NCBI RefSeq assembly: GCF_011050415.1
Contig: NZ_DRFS01000009.1
Coordinates: forward strand, 1 to 59,242
Origin: Halomonas sp.
Lineage (GTDB): Bacteria; Pseudomonadota; Gammaproteobacteria; Pseudomonadales; Halomonadaceae
Direction of reading: 5' to 3'
DNA length: 59,242 nt
Shown: positions 1 to 8,640 of the stretch, piece after piece
Layout: every line of letters begins with the position of its first letter
Numbering within the stretch: the stretch's first letter is position 1
The notes under the pieces: generated by a model
Told to the model about the DNA's origin: nothing
What the model saw: only the letters and a program-made list of their open reading frames with translations
Databases searched by the model: none
Program-made: the position numbers and the translations under genes

Positions 1-244
1 CGGCCGCGTATTGAGCTCGCTCATGCAGGGCTTTCACGGCGGCCACCAAGTCAGCCGGGAGTCCGTTCAGATCCGCTGCGGCTTCGCTGCCTGTTTTCCA
101 ACGTTTCAGCATTGGCCCGAGAGTGCTGCGACTGCCGGTACCGAGCTCCGATCGCACCCGGTCGACAGTGGGCTCGTCACCGCGTTGGCGGACGCGTTGC
201 GCAGCGTTGGCGACATCCTGGTAGGTAATTCCGGCGCGGGCCAT
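1..244 (-). CDS. tnpT: TnpT-like protein with KfrA N-terminal DNA-binding domain (partial)
   Basis: The gene is cut by the left window edge, leaving about 81 N-terminal residues. The minus-strand frame reads MARAGITYQDVANAAQ, followed by a winged-helix-like stretch (TVDRVRSELGTGSRSTL), typical of the N-terminal domain of the plasmid protein KfrA. It is divergent from the tyrosine recombinase gene at 440, with an inverted repeat between them. In Tn4651-type Tn3 transposons the accessory resolution protein TnpT is divergent from TnpS in the same way. The ATG at 244 has GAGG six bases upstream; an in-frame ATG at 256 is the alternative. By family, TnpT assists cointegrate resolution at the rst site. 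A generic KfrA-like regulator is the other reading. Confidence 0.7.
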   Translation of the reverse strand, partial: MARAGITYQDVANAAQRVRQRGDEPTVDRVRSELGTGSRSTLGPMLKRWKTGSEAAADLNGLPADLVAAVKALHERAQYAA

Positions 245-262
245 GACATGCCTCATTTTTAT

Positions 263-292
263 CATATAACGTGATATGTAATATTACGTTAT
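263..292. promoter_or_regulatory. Candidate operator in the tnpT/tnpS divergent region
   Basis: The near-palindrome CATATAACGTGATATG lies at 263-278, and the heptamer ATAACGT (266-272) is repeated inverted as ACGTTAT (286-292). Both sit just upstream of the tnpT-like start. They could bind the KfrA-type protein or be accessory arms of the resolution site. The role is inferred from position only. Confidence 0.4.
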
Positions 293-327
293 TTATGAGA
301 TAATTAACAAAGTTAATTTAAGACCCA

Positions 328-359
328 TAACGCACGTTAAAGCGTATTAACGTGCGTTA
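328..359. other. Core resolution (rst) site for TnpS
   Basis: TAACGCACGTTAA (328-340) and TTAACGTGCGTTA (347-359) are perfect reverse complements, 13 bp each, separated by the six bases AGCGTA. This is the standard architecture of a tyrosine-recombinase core crossover site: two inverted binding arms and a 6-bp overlap. It lies between the divergent tnpT-like and tnpS genes, where the rst core of Tn4651-family transposons is found. Confidence 0.75.
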
Positions 360-439
360 GAGTGTGGTCTGCTCTATTCTGCCCCTGTAACACCGGTACA
401 CCACCGGCTCTTGAGAGCACGCCTCGAATTGGAGTGATC

Positions 440-1429
440 ATGGATCCAAAACCCACCACCAGGTCCACATTACGTAATACGGAAAAGACCCTGTTAGCCG
501 ATTCGGCTAATCGGTACATCCACATGGCCACCACGGACAACACGCGCCGAACCTACCGTGCGGCCATTCGAAGCTTTGAGCGCTGGGGCGGACGTCTACC
601 GACACAGCCGGCGACCTTGGCGGCCTACCTGTCCGACCAGGCAGTCGCGCTTAATCCTCGCACGCTGGATGTCTACCTGACGGCCCTGGGGCGCTGGCAC
701 CAGACTCAGGGATTGCGTGATCCCGCTCGGGACCCTGGCGTGCGCAAAACGTTGGAAGGGATTCGTCGCGTCCATGGTCGGCCGAAACGGCAAGCCCGGG
801 CGCTGCGCCTCGAACACATTGCCGTCTTTCTGCAAACACTCCAGCAGCAGCCTGACTCGCTCAAGAAGCATCGCGACTGGGCCCTGCTGCAGGTCGGTTT
901 TTTTGGGGCGTTTCGCCGCAGTGAGTTGGTGACTATTGAAGTGGAGGATTTGTCGTGGGAGCCGGAAGGGCTTGTGGTGACTCTGCCGCGCTCGAAAACG
1001 GATCCTCACGGTGAGGGGCTAAAGCGGGCCCTGCCTCGGGGCAACGGGCCGGTCTGCCCGGTCAGTGCCCTCGAAAACTGGCTAAAGCGCGCGGGCATTC
1101 ACGAAGGACCCGTCTTTCGAGCCGTCAATCGCTGGGATCGGTTGCAACCCCAAGCCCTCTCAGGCGGGTCAGTGAACCGTATCCTGAAGGCGCTCGGGGA
1201 AACCTGCGACCTGGACTTCGTGCCGACCCTGAGCAGTCACAGCTTCCGGCGCGGTTTATCCACCGCCGCCGCGCGGGAGAAGGTCGACTTTGCGCAGATC
1301 AAGCGTCAGGGCGGCTGGAAGCATGACGGGACGGTGCGGGGCTACATCGAGGAAGGGCAGCAGTTTACGGACAACGCCGCAAGCACCCTGCTGGCCAAAG
1401 TTGCTAGCCTGATCGAGGGCTCCGATTAA
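440..1429 (+). CDS. tnpS: TnpS-like tyrosine recombinase (cointegrate resolvase)
   Basis: This 329-aa tyrosine recombinase has an N-terminal SAM-like core-binding domain (about 20-115) and a C-terminal catalytic domain. Visible catalytic elements are the first Arg in FFGAFRRSELVTI, the H-x-x-R box in SSHSFRRG, and the nucleophile Tyr in GGWKHDGTVRGYIEE. By family it resolves transposon cointegrates at the rst site just upstream (328-359). The ATG at 440 is preferred because GGAG lies five bases before it; the frame is open back to 362 but the upstream part looks non-coding and overlaps the rst arm region. Its length matches TnpS of Tn4651 (about 320 aa). With tnpA at 10839 it defines the backbone of one Tn3-family transposon. 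Confidence 0.85.
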   Translation: MDPKPTTRSTLRNTEKTLLADSANRYIHMATTDNTRRTYRAAIRSFERWGGRLPTQPATLAAYLSDQAVALNPRTLDVYLTALGRWHQTQGLRDPARDPGVRKTLEGIRRVHGRPKRQARALRLEHIAVFLQTLQQQPDSLKKHRDWALLQVGFFGAFRRSELVTIEVEDLSWEPEGLVVTLPRSKTDPHGEGLKRALPRGNGPVCPVSALENWLKRAGIHEGPVFRAVNRWDRLQPQALSGGSVNRILKALGETCDLDFVPTLSSHSFRRGLSTAAAREKVDFAQIKRQGGWKHDGTVRGYIEEGQQFTDNAASTLLAKVASLIEGSD

Positions 1430-1484
1430 TGTTTAGTATGACAGTGGTTGGCTACCCATCCTGAGAGAGTTCGCAATGCATTGG

Positions 1485-2183
1485 TCAGGTATGGACTATC
1501 ACAGTCACATGCACAAGTGATGCGTTATCCGTTTGGATACGATCGCGGTAATGACCGGGCGGCTGAGGGTCATGGGTAACGACCGCGACAATCGCAGCAT
1601 ACAAGTTAGGCCCAATCGACCAAACATGAAGATCACTCACGCGCGTATCGCCGCATTCTACCGCTCGTTTAACGCCCTGCTGGATACCGGTTTGCTGTTG
1701 ATCGAGTAACACGCGCGATGTGGCTTTCAATAATCCCCAAGACCACCGGGTAATGAGAATGGCACCGACGATACCCATTGCCGGGTCCATCCAGTTCCAC
1801 CCGGCGTATTTACCCGCAAGCAGAGCCACGATGGCCAATACAGAGGTGAGCGCATCGGCCAACACGTGGAAATAGGCCGCACGGCGGTTGTGGTCGTGAT
1901 GGTCATGAGAGTGGTGTGAATCGTCTTCCTGGTGGGCATGACTGTGGTCATGGTGGTCGCCAAGAATTTATGCCGACACGCCGTTGACGATCAGTCCGAT
2001 GATCGCTACGAAAATAGCGCCGTTGAACGAAATCGTGACCGGATGGATAAAGCGATCAATGCTCTCAACCACCATGAAGAGAGCGAAGCCGGCCAGGAGT
2101 ACGGCGCCCGTGAACCCTCCCAGCGCATTCACTTTGCCGGTACCGAAACTGAACCGCGAGCTCGATGCGTTTGAGTTCGGCAA
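1485..2183 (-). pseudogene. Broken CDF-family metal efflux gene (DmeF-like)
   Basis: The minus-strand frame reads SRFSFGTGKVNALGGFTGAV, then a second membrane helix ending in GLIVNGVSA, then an in-frame TAA (1968-1970). The same frame then continues through a histidine-rich loop (DHHDHSHAHQEDDSHHSHDH) into RRAAYFHVLADALTSVLAI and the C-terminal domain. This is the order of DmeF-type Co/Ni efflux proteins of the cation diffusion facilitator family. The N-terminal two helices are missing: an in-frame TGA (2199-2201) lies just upstream and sequence further up does not resemble DmeF. The gene therefore has both a 5' truncation and an internal nonsense codon, and is very unlikely to make a working exporter. 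Confidence 0.8.
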
Positions 2184-2383
2184 CCCCGTTGGGGCGAATC
2201 ACACCGGCGAGTTGTAGAGCCTGGAAAGCACTGTGGGGCGCGTTATCCAGTGGGTGGCGCGTCCTTTTTATTTGGGCCAGTAGATGTGACGATCATCAAC
2301 GACAAAGTCATGCTCGTGAGCCCTCGGATGGCACCAAGGCATTTTGACATTTTAAGGCCAGTTTTAACGGGACGATCTCGCGA
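2184..2383. other. Junction sequence between dmeF remnant and sulfurtransferase gene
   Basis: No supported gene is present. On the minus strand one frame reads LQLAGVIRPNGVAELKRIEL into the dmeF remnant in a different frame. It looks protein-like, so this may be debris of another gene fused to the truncated dmeF. The family was not recognised. Confidence 0.3.
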
Positions 2384-2821
2384 TCACTTCTGACCCATCC
2401 GATTCCGATATATCTCAAGATCGTCCCGCAGTGGTTCCAGATCATAGCCGGCTGCGCTGGCTTGGCTGAGCAGGTCCGCGATCGGATAGTGAGCCGCCTT
2501 GGCATAGGCCCACAAGTGGATGGCGCGCTTCCCGGTGCGACAATAGCCGAGAACCGGGTCCGTGGATGATTGCAAAGCGCTGGCAAAAGCCTCGATATCC
2601 TCAGGGGCGTACTTTCCCGGTTCGACTGGAATTTCGTACCACGTCATGCCCAGGGACTCTGCCTTGTTTTTCAGGGTTTGGGTATCAGGCTGGTCGTCCG
2701 TTTCATTTCGAGCTCTGCTGGCAATAATCGTGCGGAAACCCGCGTTTGCCAGTTGTTCAATATCGTCAATACCAGGTTGCGCCGTTACACTAAAGCGCTC
2801 ATCAAGTTGTTTGATATCCAT
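2384..2821 (-). CDS. Beta-lactamase-hydrolase-like sulfurtransferase (DUF442 / TIGR01244 type)
   Basis: This 145-aa protein has the fold family of the phosphatase-like domain of Blh. It starts MDIKQLDERFSVTAQPG, and the P-loop-like catalytic motif GYCRTGKRA (Cys about 93) is followed by a helical C-terminus. By family these small proteins act as rhodanese-type sulfur transferases and occur with ETHE1-like persulfide dioxygenases in bacterial sulfide detoxification. That partner lies just upstream here (3010-3708), so sulfide or persulfide handling is the likely role. The start is supported by AAGGAG eight bases upstream. Full length for the family. Confidence 0.8.
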   Translation of the reverse strand: MDIKQLDERFSVTAQPGIDDIEQLANAGFRTIIASRARNETDDQPDTQTLKNKAESLGMTWYEIPVEPGKYAPEDIEAFASALQSSTDPVLGYCRTGKRAIHLWAYAKAAHYPIADLLSQASAAGYDLEPLRDDLEIYRNRMGQK

Positions 2822-2860
2822 CGAATATCTCCTTTAATTTCAGGGAACTTCTGAATAAGT

Positions 2861-2998
2861 TTATGTCAGCTCATAGCGGCTGGGTTTATCCAAAAAGAGA
2901 CCGGCGAGAATGCCAGCAAGGATCGCTATCGCCAGGGCACGATCGAGGCCGGACTCAGTACTCAATGCAGAGTGCTGCGCCATTGGGTAACAATCCAT
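2861..2998 (-). CDS. Small single-pass membrane protein (hypothetical)
   Basis: This 45-aa frame lies between the persulfide dioxygenase and sulfurtransferase genes on the same strand. It contains one strong hydrophobic segment (ALAIAILAGILAGLFLD, about 21-37) and a polar tail ending KPSRYELT. The ATG at 2998 is 12 bases past the upstream stop; a second in-frame ATG lies at 2983. No clear ribosome site is visible. It could be a genuine small operon member or the C-terminal remnant of a larger transporter, since sulfide-detoxification clusters often carry YeeE- or TauE-type membrane proteins. Not recognised beyond this. Confidence 0.35.
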   Translation of the reverse strand: MDCYPMAQHSALSTESGLDRALAIAILAGILAGLFLDKPSRYELT

Positions 2999-3009
2999 GC
3001 TTACAAACG

Positions 3010-3708
3010 TCACGGTTGCTTTCCGCATGCCAGATTTGCAGGCACGGCAACATCCATCAGTTTGGGGTCGGGCAAGTTAAGATTATTCATGATCCGGGCG
3101 TACTCGGCTTCCGATTTGCCCGCCAGACGTGGGTTGTAATGCTTCTCCTCGTAGATGGAGGAGCTCAGCATTCCTTTGTAGTCATGCGCTGGATATACCA
3201 ACGTATCGTCAGGTAAGCGGAACAGTTTGTTAACGATAGAATCGTAGCTCTTGCGTGGGTCGCCGCCCTGAAAATCAGTCCGGCCACTACCGCGAATCAA
3301 TAACACATCGCCAGTGAATACCGCCTTCTGGTCGCCCTGATTCCAGTAAAAACTGAAGGATTCATCAGTGTGACCCGGAGTGTAAATGGCTTCCAACCGA
3401 ATGCCGTCGATATCAATTCGATCACCTTCCGATACATGTTCTGATACGCATTCCGCGTTAGTAAATTCACCCATGATGGTGACGCATTGGGTGGCGTCAC
3501 GCAGATCACCAAGGGCAGTGACGTGGTCAGCATGAGTGTGGGTATCAATCGCCCGGACAAGCTTAAGATCAAGTTGATTAATTAACCCAAGATAGGCCTC
3601 CGTCGACTCTTTTACGGGGTCGATGATGAGCGCTTCTCGACCCCGGCCGGACGCAATGAGATAGGTGTAGGTGCTGGATGTTTTGTCGAAGAACTGACGG
3701 AACAGCAT
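3010..3708 (-). CDS. ETHE1-like persulfide dioxygenase (metallo-beta-lactamase fold)
   Basis: This 232-aa protein starts MLFRQFFDKTSSTYTYLI. Metal ligands are visible in THTHADHVT (H-x-H-x-D-H), PGHTDES, TGDVLLIRGSGRTDFQGG and YPAHDYKG. The signature GRTDFQGG is typical of bacterial persulfide dioxygenases, which oxidise glutathione persulfide to sulfite using mononuclear iron. The frame is open to 3771, but the ATG at 3708 begins the conserved region and is used. It heads a co-directional group with the small ORF at 2861 and the sulfurtransferase at 2384. No BigR-type regulator is seen next to it. The cluster is a passenger in the transposon, beside the mer operon. Confidence 0.85.
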   Translation of the reverse strand: MLFRQFFDKTSSTYTYLIASGRGREALIIDPVKESTEAYLGLINQLDLKLVRAIDTHTHADHVTALGDLRDATQCVTIMGEFTNAECVSEHVSEGDRIDIDGIRLEAIYTPGHTDESFSFYWNQGDQKAVFTGDVLLIRGSGRTDFQGGDPRKSYDSIVNKLFRLPDDTLVYPAHDYKGMLSSSIYEEKHYNPRLAGKSEAEYARIMNNLNLPDPKLMDVAVPANLACGKQP

Positions 3709-3921
3709 GAATTTCAACCTTGCGAAAAACGCTAAAAGATATAAGGGTGTAACTAAATGTAATAATAGCAAAGGTAGCTGTCAATCGCAGGGCGAGTGGG
3801 CGCCATGCCTAGTGTCTCGCCCTTCGGGAGGCCCTGCTTTTTTTGGTTGGTGAGGTTAGCGTACCTCCCTTCAGCCCTTAATTTTGTGTACGCCTCGTTC
3901 ACGGACTGTCTTGTTCTTTAA

Positions 3922-4350
3922 TCAGGTAAAAGCCGAGTTTTCAAGCCCATCCTGGAGCGATGTGATTAATGGGCATTCAACATTCCCACGCTGAGCGCAG
4001 CATTCCTGCACTAACCCGTCCAGCGCACGCTCGATGCGTCGCAGGCTTGAAATTTTCGCCCGCACACTGGCTAGTTTTTGCTCGCCCAATACCCGTGCTT
4101 CATCGCAATGGGTACCGTCCTGCAGTGTCAGCAGCCCTCCGATTTCATCCAGACTGAACCCCAGCCACTGGGCCGTTCGAATAAAGTGCAGGCGGGCCAA
4201 CGCCTGATCGTCGTAATGGCGGATGCTTCCATAGGGCTTTTCAGGCTCTGCCACTAACCCCCGGCGCTGGTAATAGCGGATGGTTTCCACTCCCATACCG
4301 GCGGCTTTGGCCAGGGCTCCAATGGTCATTGAGTGTTGTTTTTTGGACAT
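3922..4350 (-). CDS. merR: Mercury-responsive regulator MerR
   Basis: This 142-aa MerR-family protein has an N-terminal winged HTH (TIGALAKAAGMGVETIRYYQ, about 9-28), then the dimerisation helix and metal loop. Cys82, Cys117 and Cys126, the three Hg(II) ligands of the Tn501 protein, are all present, with an additional Cys118. By family it represses the divergent mer operon without mercury and activates it by unwinding the spacer when Hg(II) binds. It is divergent from merT with the mer operator between. Normal length (about 144 aa in Tn501). ATG at 4350. Confidence 0.95.
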   Translation of the reverse strand: MSKKQHSMTIGALAKAAGMGVETIRYYQRRGLVAEPEKPYGSIRHYDDQALARLHFIRTAQWLGFSLDEIGGLLTLQDGTHCDEARVLGEQKLASVRAKISSLRRIERALDGLVQECCAQRGNVECPLITSLQDGLENSAFT

Positions 4351-4355
4351 AGGGG

Positions 4356-4386
4356 TTGATTCCGTAGCTGACTACGGGAGTAACCT
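4356..4386 (+). promoter_or_regulatory. mer promoter with MerR operator
   Basis: The -35 box TTGATT (4356-4361), the dyad CCGTAG-CTGA-CTACGG (4362-4377) and the -10 box TAACCT (4381-4386) are arranged as in the classical merT promoter. The spacer is 19 bp instead of 17, the over-long spacing that MerR corrects by distorting DNA. The dyad sits in the spacer as expected. Confidence 0.9.
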
Positions 4387-4423
4387 TACCTCAGTCACCC
4401 ATTTTTAGAAAGGAGCCATCGTA

Positions 4424-4774
4424 ATGTCAGAGTCCAAATCCGGTCGCGGTTCGCTGATCGCAGGAGGGATTGCCGCTGCTCTGGCGTCTGCCTGTTGTCT
4501 TGGCCCCCTGGTCTTGATCACGTTGGGCATTTCCGGTGCCTGGATCGGCAGCCTGGCCGCCCTGGAACCCTATCGGCCCTGGTTCATCGGTGCGGCACTG
4601 GTGGCGATGGTCTTTGCCTGGCGCCGGATATATCGACCTGTCGGGGCCTGCCAGCCGGGCGATGTTTGCGCGGTACCGCAAGTGCGCACGGCCTACAAGG
4701 TCGTTTTCTGGATCGTCGCGCTGCTCATTCTGACTGCGTTGGCTTTCCCCTTCGTCTTACCGCTGTTTTACTGA
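4424..4774 (+). CDS. merT: Mercuric ion transporter MerT
   Basis: This 116-aa inner-membrane protein has three hydrophobic segments (about 11-40, 53-68, 91-115). The Cys24-Cys25 pair in the first helix (ASACCLGP) and the cytoplasmic-loop pair Cys76/Cys82 are the residues that pass Hg(II) from periplasmic MerP to cytoplasmic MerA. It is the first gene of the mer operon, with AAGGAG upstream of the ATG. Full length for the family. Confidence 0.95.
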   Translation: MSESKSGRGSLIAGGIAAALASACCLGPLVLITLGISGAWIGSLAALEPYRPWFIGAALVAMVFAWRRIYRPVGACQPGDVCAVPQVRTAYKVVFWIVALLILTALAFPFVLPLFY

Positions 4775-4811
4775 AACCTGATCCACTATGTTGACTGAGA
4801 GGCACTACACC

Positions 4812-5108
4812 ATGAAAAAGTCCCTGATTGCTGCCGTACTGTTTACGCTGTTCAGCCTGCCTGCCCTGGCTGCGCAACAAACGGTGACCTTGTCCGTTCC
4901 AGGCATGACCTGTTCGGCCTGCCCGATTACGGTTAAAGCTGCCCTAAAGCGGGTCGACGGCGTGAGCGCTGTGGATGTCCGATATGAGGAACGTGATGCG
5001 ACGGTTACCTACGACGATGAGAAAACCTCCGTTGAGGCGCTGACTCAAGCCACGACTAACGCGGGTTACCCGTCCACGTTGAAACAGCCCCAGGCGAAAC
5101 AGGAGTAA
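4812..5108 (+). CDS. merP: Periplasmic mercury-binding protein MerP
   Basis: This 98-aa protein has a signal peptide (MKKSLIAAVLFTLFSLPALA) followed by a heavy-metal-associated domain whose GMTCSACP motif carries Cys34 and Cys37. By family it binds Hg(II) in the periplasm and hands it to MerT. The start at 4812 is chosen because it gives a proper signal peptide and has GAGAGG upstream; the frame is open to 4788. It ends in a slightly extended KQPQAKQE tail. Confidence 0.95.
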   Translation: MKKSLIAAVLFTLFSLPALAAQQTVTLSVPGMTCSACPITVKAALKRVDGVSAVDVRYEERDATVTYDDEKTSVEALTQATTNAGYPSTLKQPQAKQE

Positions 5109-5110
5109 CC

Positions 5111-6752
<1,642 letters not shown>

Positions 6753-6753
6753 A

Positions 6754-7389
6754 ATGGCGACGCCCATGAATGACATCCGTCAAATCGTGGAACGGCTAGG
6801 TCTGACCGGAGAAAGGGAAGCCGCGCTTCATGTGACGCTGTTGCGCGAGCTTGCCCTGGGACAACCGGTCACTATTGAGCGGCTCGCGAAGTCGCTCAAC
6901 TGGACACCTGATGAGGTGGTGTTGGTGCTCGACGAACTGCCTGCTGGAACCATCGAGTACGACGGCCAGGGACGGCTGATCGGCTACGGCATCACACTGC
7001 GTGAAACACCGCATGCGTTTGTCGTAAACGACCAGACACTCTACACCTGGTGTGCACTTGATGCTTTGATGTTTCCAATCGTCATTGACGAACATGCGCA
7101 GGTTCAATCGCCTTGTCCGCATACCAACAAACCGGTCACCTTGACGGTTACGCCACAGGGGGTGCTTTTGCTCCAGCCGGAGGACGCGGTCATCTCTTTA
7201 GTATCGGTGGCCGCAGAGGGAGACATTCGAAGTGCCTTTTGTTGCGACGTCCTCTTCTTTGCCTCTCGACAGGCCGGGGAGGCCTGGTGCCGAGATAAAC
7301 CGCACGCGAACATTGTGAGTGTTCAGGAAGGTTTCGAACTGGGTCAGCGGATTGCGCACCTTATACTCGACAGGGCAAGAAGCCACTAG
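6754..7389 (+). CDS. merB: Organomercurial lyase MerB
   Basis: This 211-aa enzyme cleaves carbon-mercury bonds and passes Hg(II) to MerA. Catalytic residues are all visible: Cys100 and Asp103 in TWCALDAL and Cys163 in SAFCCDVLFF, matching Cys96/Asp99/Cys159 of the R831b enzyme. The start at 6754, one base after the merA stop, is favoured; an in-frame ATG at 6766 is possible, and the frame is open into merA. With merB the operon gives broad-spectrum resistance, covering organic mercury as well as Hg(II). Confidence 0.95.
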   Translation: MATPMNDIRQIVERLGLTGEREAALHVTLLRELALGQPVTIERLAKSLNWTPDEVVLVLDELPAGTIEYDGQGRLIGYGITLRETPHAFVVNDQTLYTWCALDALMFPIVIDEHAQVQSPCPHTNKPVTLTVTPQGVLLLQPEDAVISLVSVAAEGDIRSAFCCDVLFFASRQAGEAWCRDKPHANIVSVQEGFELGQRIAHLILDRARSH

Positions 7390-7390
7390 C

Positions 7391-7792
7391 ATGACGGTAA
7401 ACACTCGAATGGTAAAACCCAGCCTTGAACGTGGGCCGGGGCCACAAACAGAAGGCTACGTCATTTCCGAGGCGGCCCGTCTCTGTGGCCTGTCTGTGCA
7501 TCAGATCCGGACTTATCTGGATATGCGATTGGTGTACGCCTGTAGTACTACCCAAGCTGGTTTTCGCTTATTCGATGACAGCTGCCTGGAACGGCTGAAG
7601 TTAATCTGCTCCTGTCGTGAAGCCGGTCTCGGTCTACCCGAGATTACCGAGTTTATACAGGCGCTGGATAGCGGAGATGAACGGCAGTGCCGAGCCGTCG
7701 AACGGCAAATACAACACACGATTGGTGTTAAAAGAGCCGCGCTGAATCGCTGCACCCAAGTACTAACCAAGGCGGCACGTGGACATGACTGA
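7391..7792 (+). CDS. merD: Mer operon co-regulator MerD
   Basis: This 133-aa MerR-superfamily protein has the HTH region YVISEAARLCGLSVHQIRTY and a helical C-terminus. It lacks the MerR Hg ligands in the same arrangement. By family MerD binds the mer operator with MerR and helps switch the operon off. It begins one base after the merB stop (ATG 7391; ATG 7409 is possible) and overlaps the next gene by eight bases. The N-terminal extension before the HTH (about 25 residues) is longer than in the Tn501 protein, which leaves the start somewhat open. Confidence 0.85.
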   Translation: MTVNTRMVKPSLERGPGPQTEGYVISEAARLCGLSVHQIRTYLDMRLVYACSTTQAGFRLFDDSCLERLKLICSCREAGLGLPEITEFIQALDSGDERQCRAVERQIQHTIGVKRAALNRCTQVLTKAARGHD

Positions 7793-8093
7793 TAAGGCGC
7801 GCGAACCGGCCGAGGTATCCAGGCCGCTCACCGGTTACCTGTGGGGGGTATTGGCGGTGCTGAGTTGCCCCTGTCATTTGCCGATTCTTGCCATCGTGCT
7901 GACCGGAACGGGTGCCGGCGTTTTTCTCGGGGACTACTGGGTAATCGTGGGTATCGCACTGACCGGTTATCTGGATTACGTCTTGCTGCCGGCCCTGGCC
8001 ATTTTCATCGGCCTGACCGTCTACGCGCTATGGCGCAAGAGGCAGTACGATGCTTGCTGCGATACCCCGTCTGAGAAGGAGTCACAACCGTAA
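7785..8093 (+). CDS. MerE-MerF fusion-like mercury transporter
   Basis: This 102-aa membrane protein is built from two known parts. The N-terminal half (RPLTGYLWGVLAVLSCPCHL to LGDYWVI, about 13-54) matches MerE including its Cys28-Pro-Cys30 motif. The C-terminal half (ALTGYLDYVLLPALAIFIGL to DACCD, about 58-93) matches the second half of MerF with its Cys91-Cys92 pair. The join is near residue 55-58, within or before the shared word LTG. Classical MerE ends at about 78 residues and lacks this tail. Both Cys pairs expected for Hg transfer are present. It overlaps merD by eight bases as the last mer gene. An ATG-independent GTG at 7779 is less likely. Confidence 0.8.
   Translation: MTDKAREPAEVSRPLTGYLWGVLAVLSCPCHLPILAIVLTGTGAGVFLGDYWVIVGIALTGYLDYVLLPALAIFIGLTVYALWRKRQYDACCDTPSEKESQP
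8076..8089 (+). repeat. 14-bp direct repeat, copy 1 (copy 2 at 8627-8640)
   Basis: AAGGAGTCACAACC occurs at the 3' end of the merE/F fusion gene and again as the ribosome-binding leader immediately before the dehydrogenase ATG at 8641. The two copies bracket the globin gene. Confidence 0.8.
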
Positions 8094-8156
8094 GTCGCGC
8101 AAACACCCACGCTCGCCAGCTACCGAGTACATCACCGTTTAGCCAGGAGCACCGCC

Positions 8157-8552
8157 ATGCACTCAACCCCGCGCGATCTCGACACGCCCGAGGCCATCGC
8201 CGAGTTGCTGGATGCCTTCTACCGGAAGGTCCTGGCTGATGATCGCCTGCGCACGCTGTTCGTGGACGTGGCAGATATCGAGCTCGAAACGCACTTGCCG
8301 CACATCCGCGCCTACTGGTGCAAGCTGCTGCTCGGCGAACGCGACGGCTACCGGCGCAACATGGTCGCCCGCCACTTGGCGTTGCACGCGCGACACCCTT
8401 TGCAGATTGATGACTTCGAACGCTGGCTGAAGCTGTTTCGGGAGACCGTGAACGAAGATTTCGCAGGGCCGAGCGCAGACCGCGCCAAGACATTAGCAAC
8501 ACGGATCGCGGGGAATCTTGTGCAACTTACACGCTCACCAATCAACACGTAA
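8157..8552 (+). CDS. Group III truncated haemoglobin-like protein
   Basis: This 131-aa globin has features of the group III truncated class: FYRKVLADDRLRTLF in the B region, a central HLPHIRAYWCKLLLG segment, and RRNMVARHLALHARHPL carrying the likely proximal histidine. By family such proteins bind O2, NO or sulfide; the exact ligand cannot be read from sequence. AGGAG is eight bases before the ATG. It lies 63 bases after the mer operon and could be read through from it. Globins of this class are not a standard mer gene. The 14-bp repeat on each side suggests it was inserted next to mer as a small segment. Confidence 0.8.
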   Translation: MHSTPRDLDTPEAIAELLDAFYRKVLADDRLRTLFVDVADIELETHLPHIRAYWCKLLLGERDGYRRNMVARHLALHARHPLQIDDFERWLKLFRETVNEDFAGPSADRAKTLATRIAGNLVQLTRSPINT

Positions 8553-8640
8553 CGGACGATCGCACAACCCACTTTCAATGGAAAGCTGAATCATAAGACA
8601 TCGCAAAACACTTTTGCGGGTTCGATAAGGAGTCACAACC

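Noticed and set aside
11..274. 87-codon plus-strand frame at the left edge
   Set aside because: It mirrors the KfrA-type gene on the minus strand, whose translation matches a known domain and has a ribosome site.
3785..3921. Possible terminator near a run of T at 3838-3844
   Set aside because: The T run suits the plus strand, where no gene ends, and the stem before it is weak.
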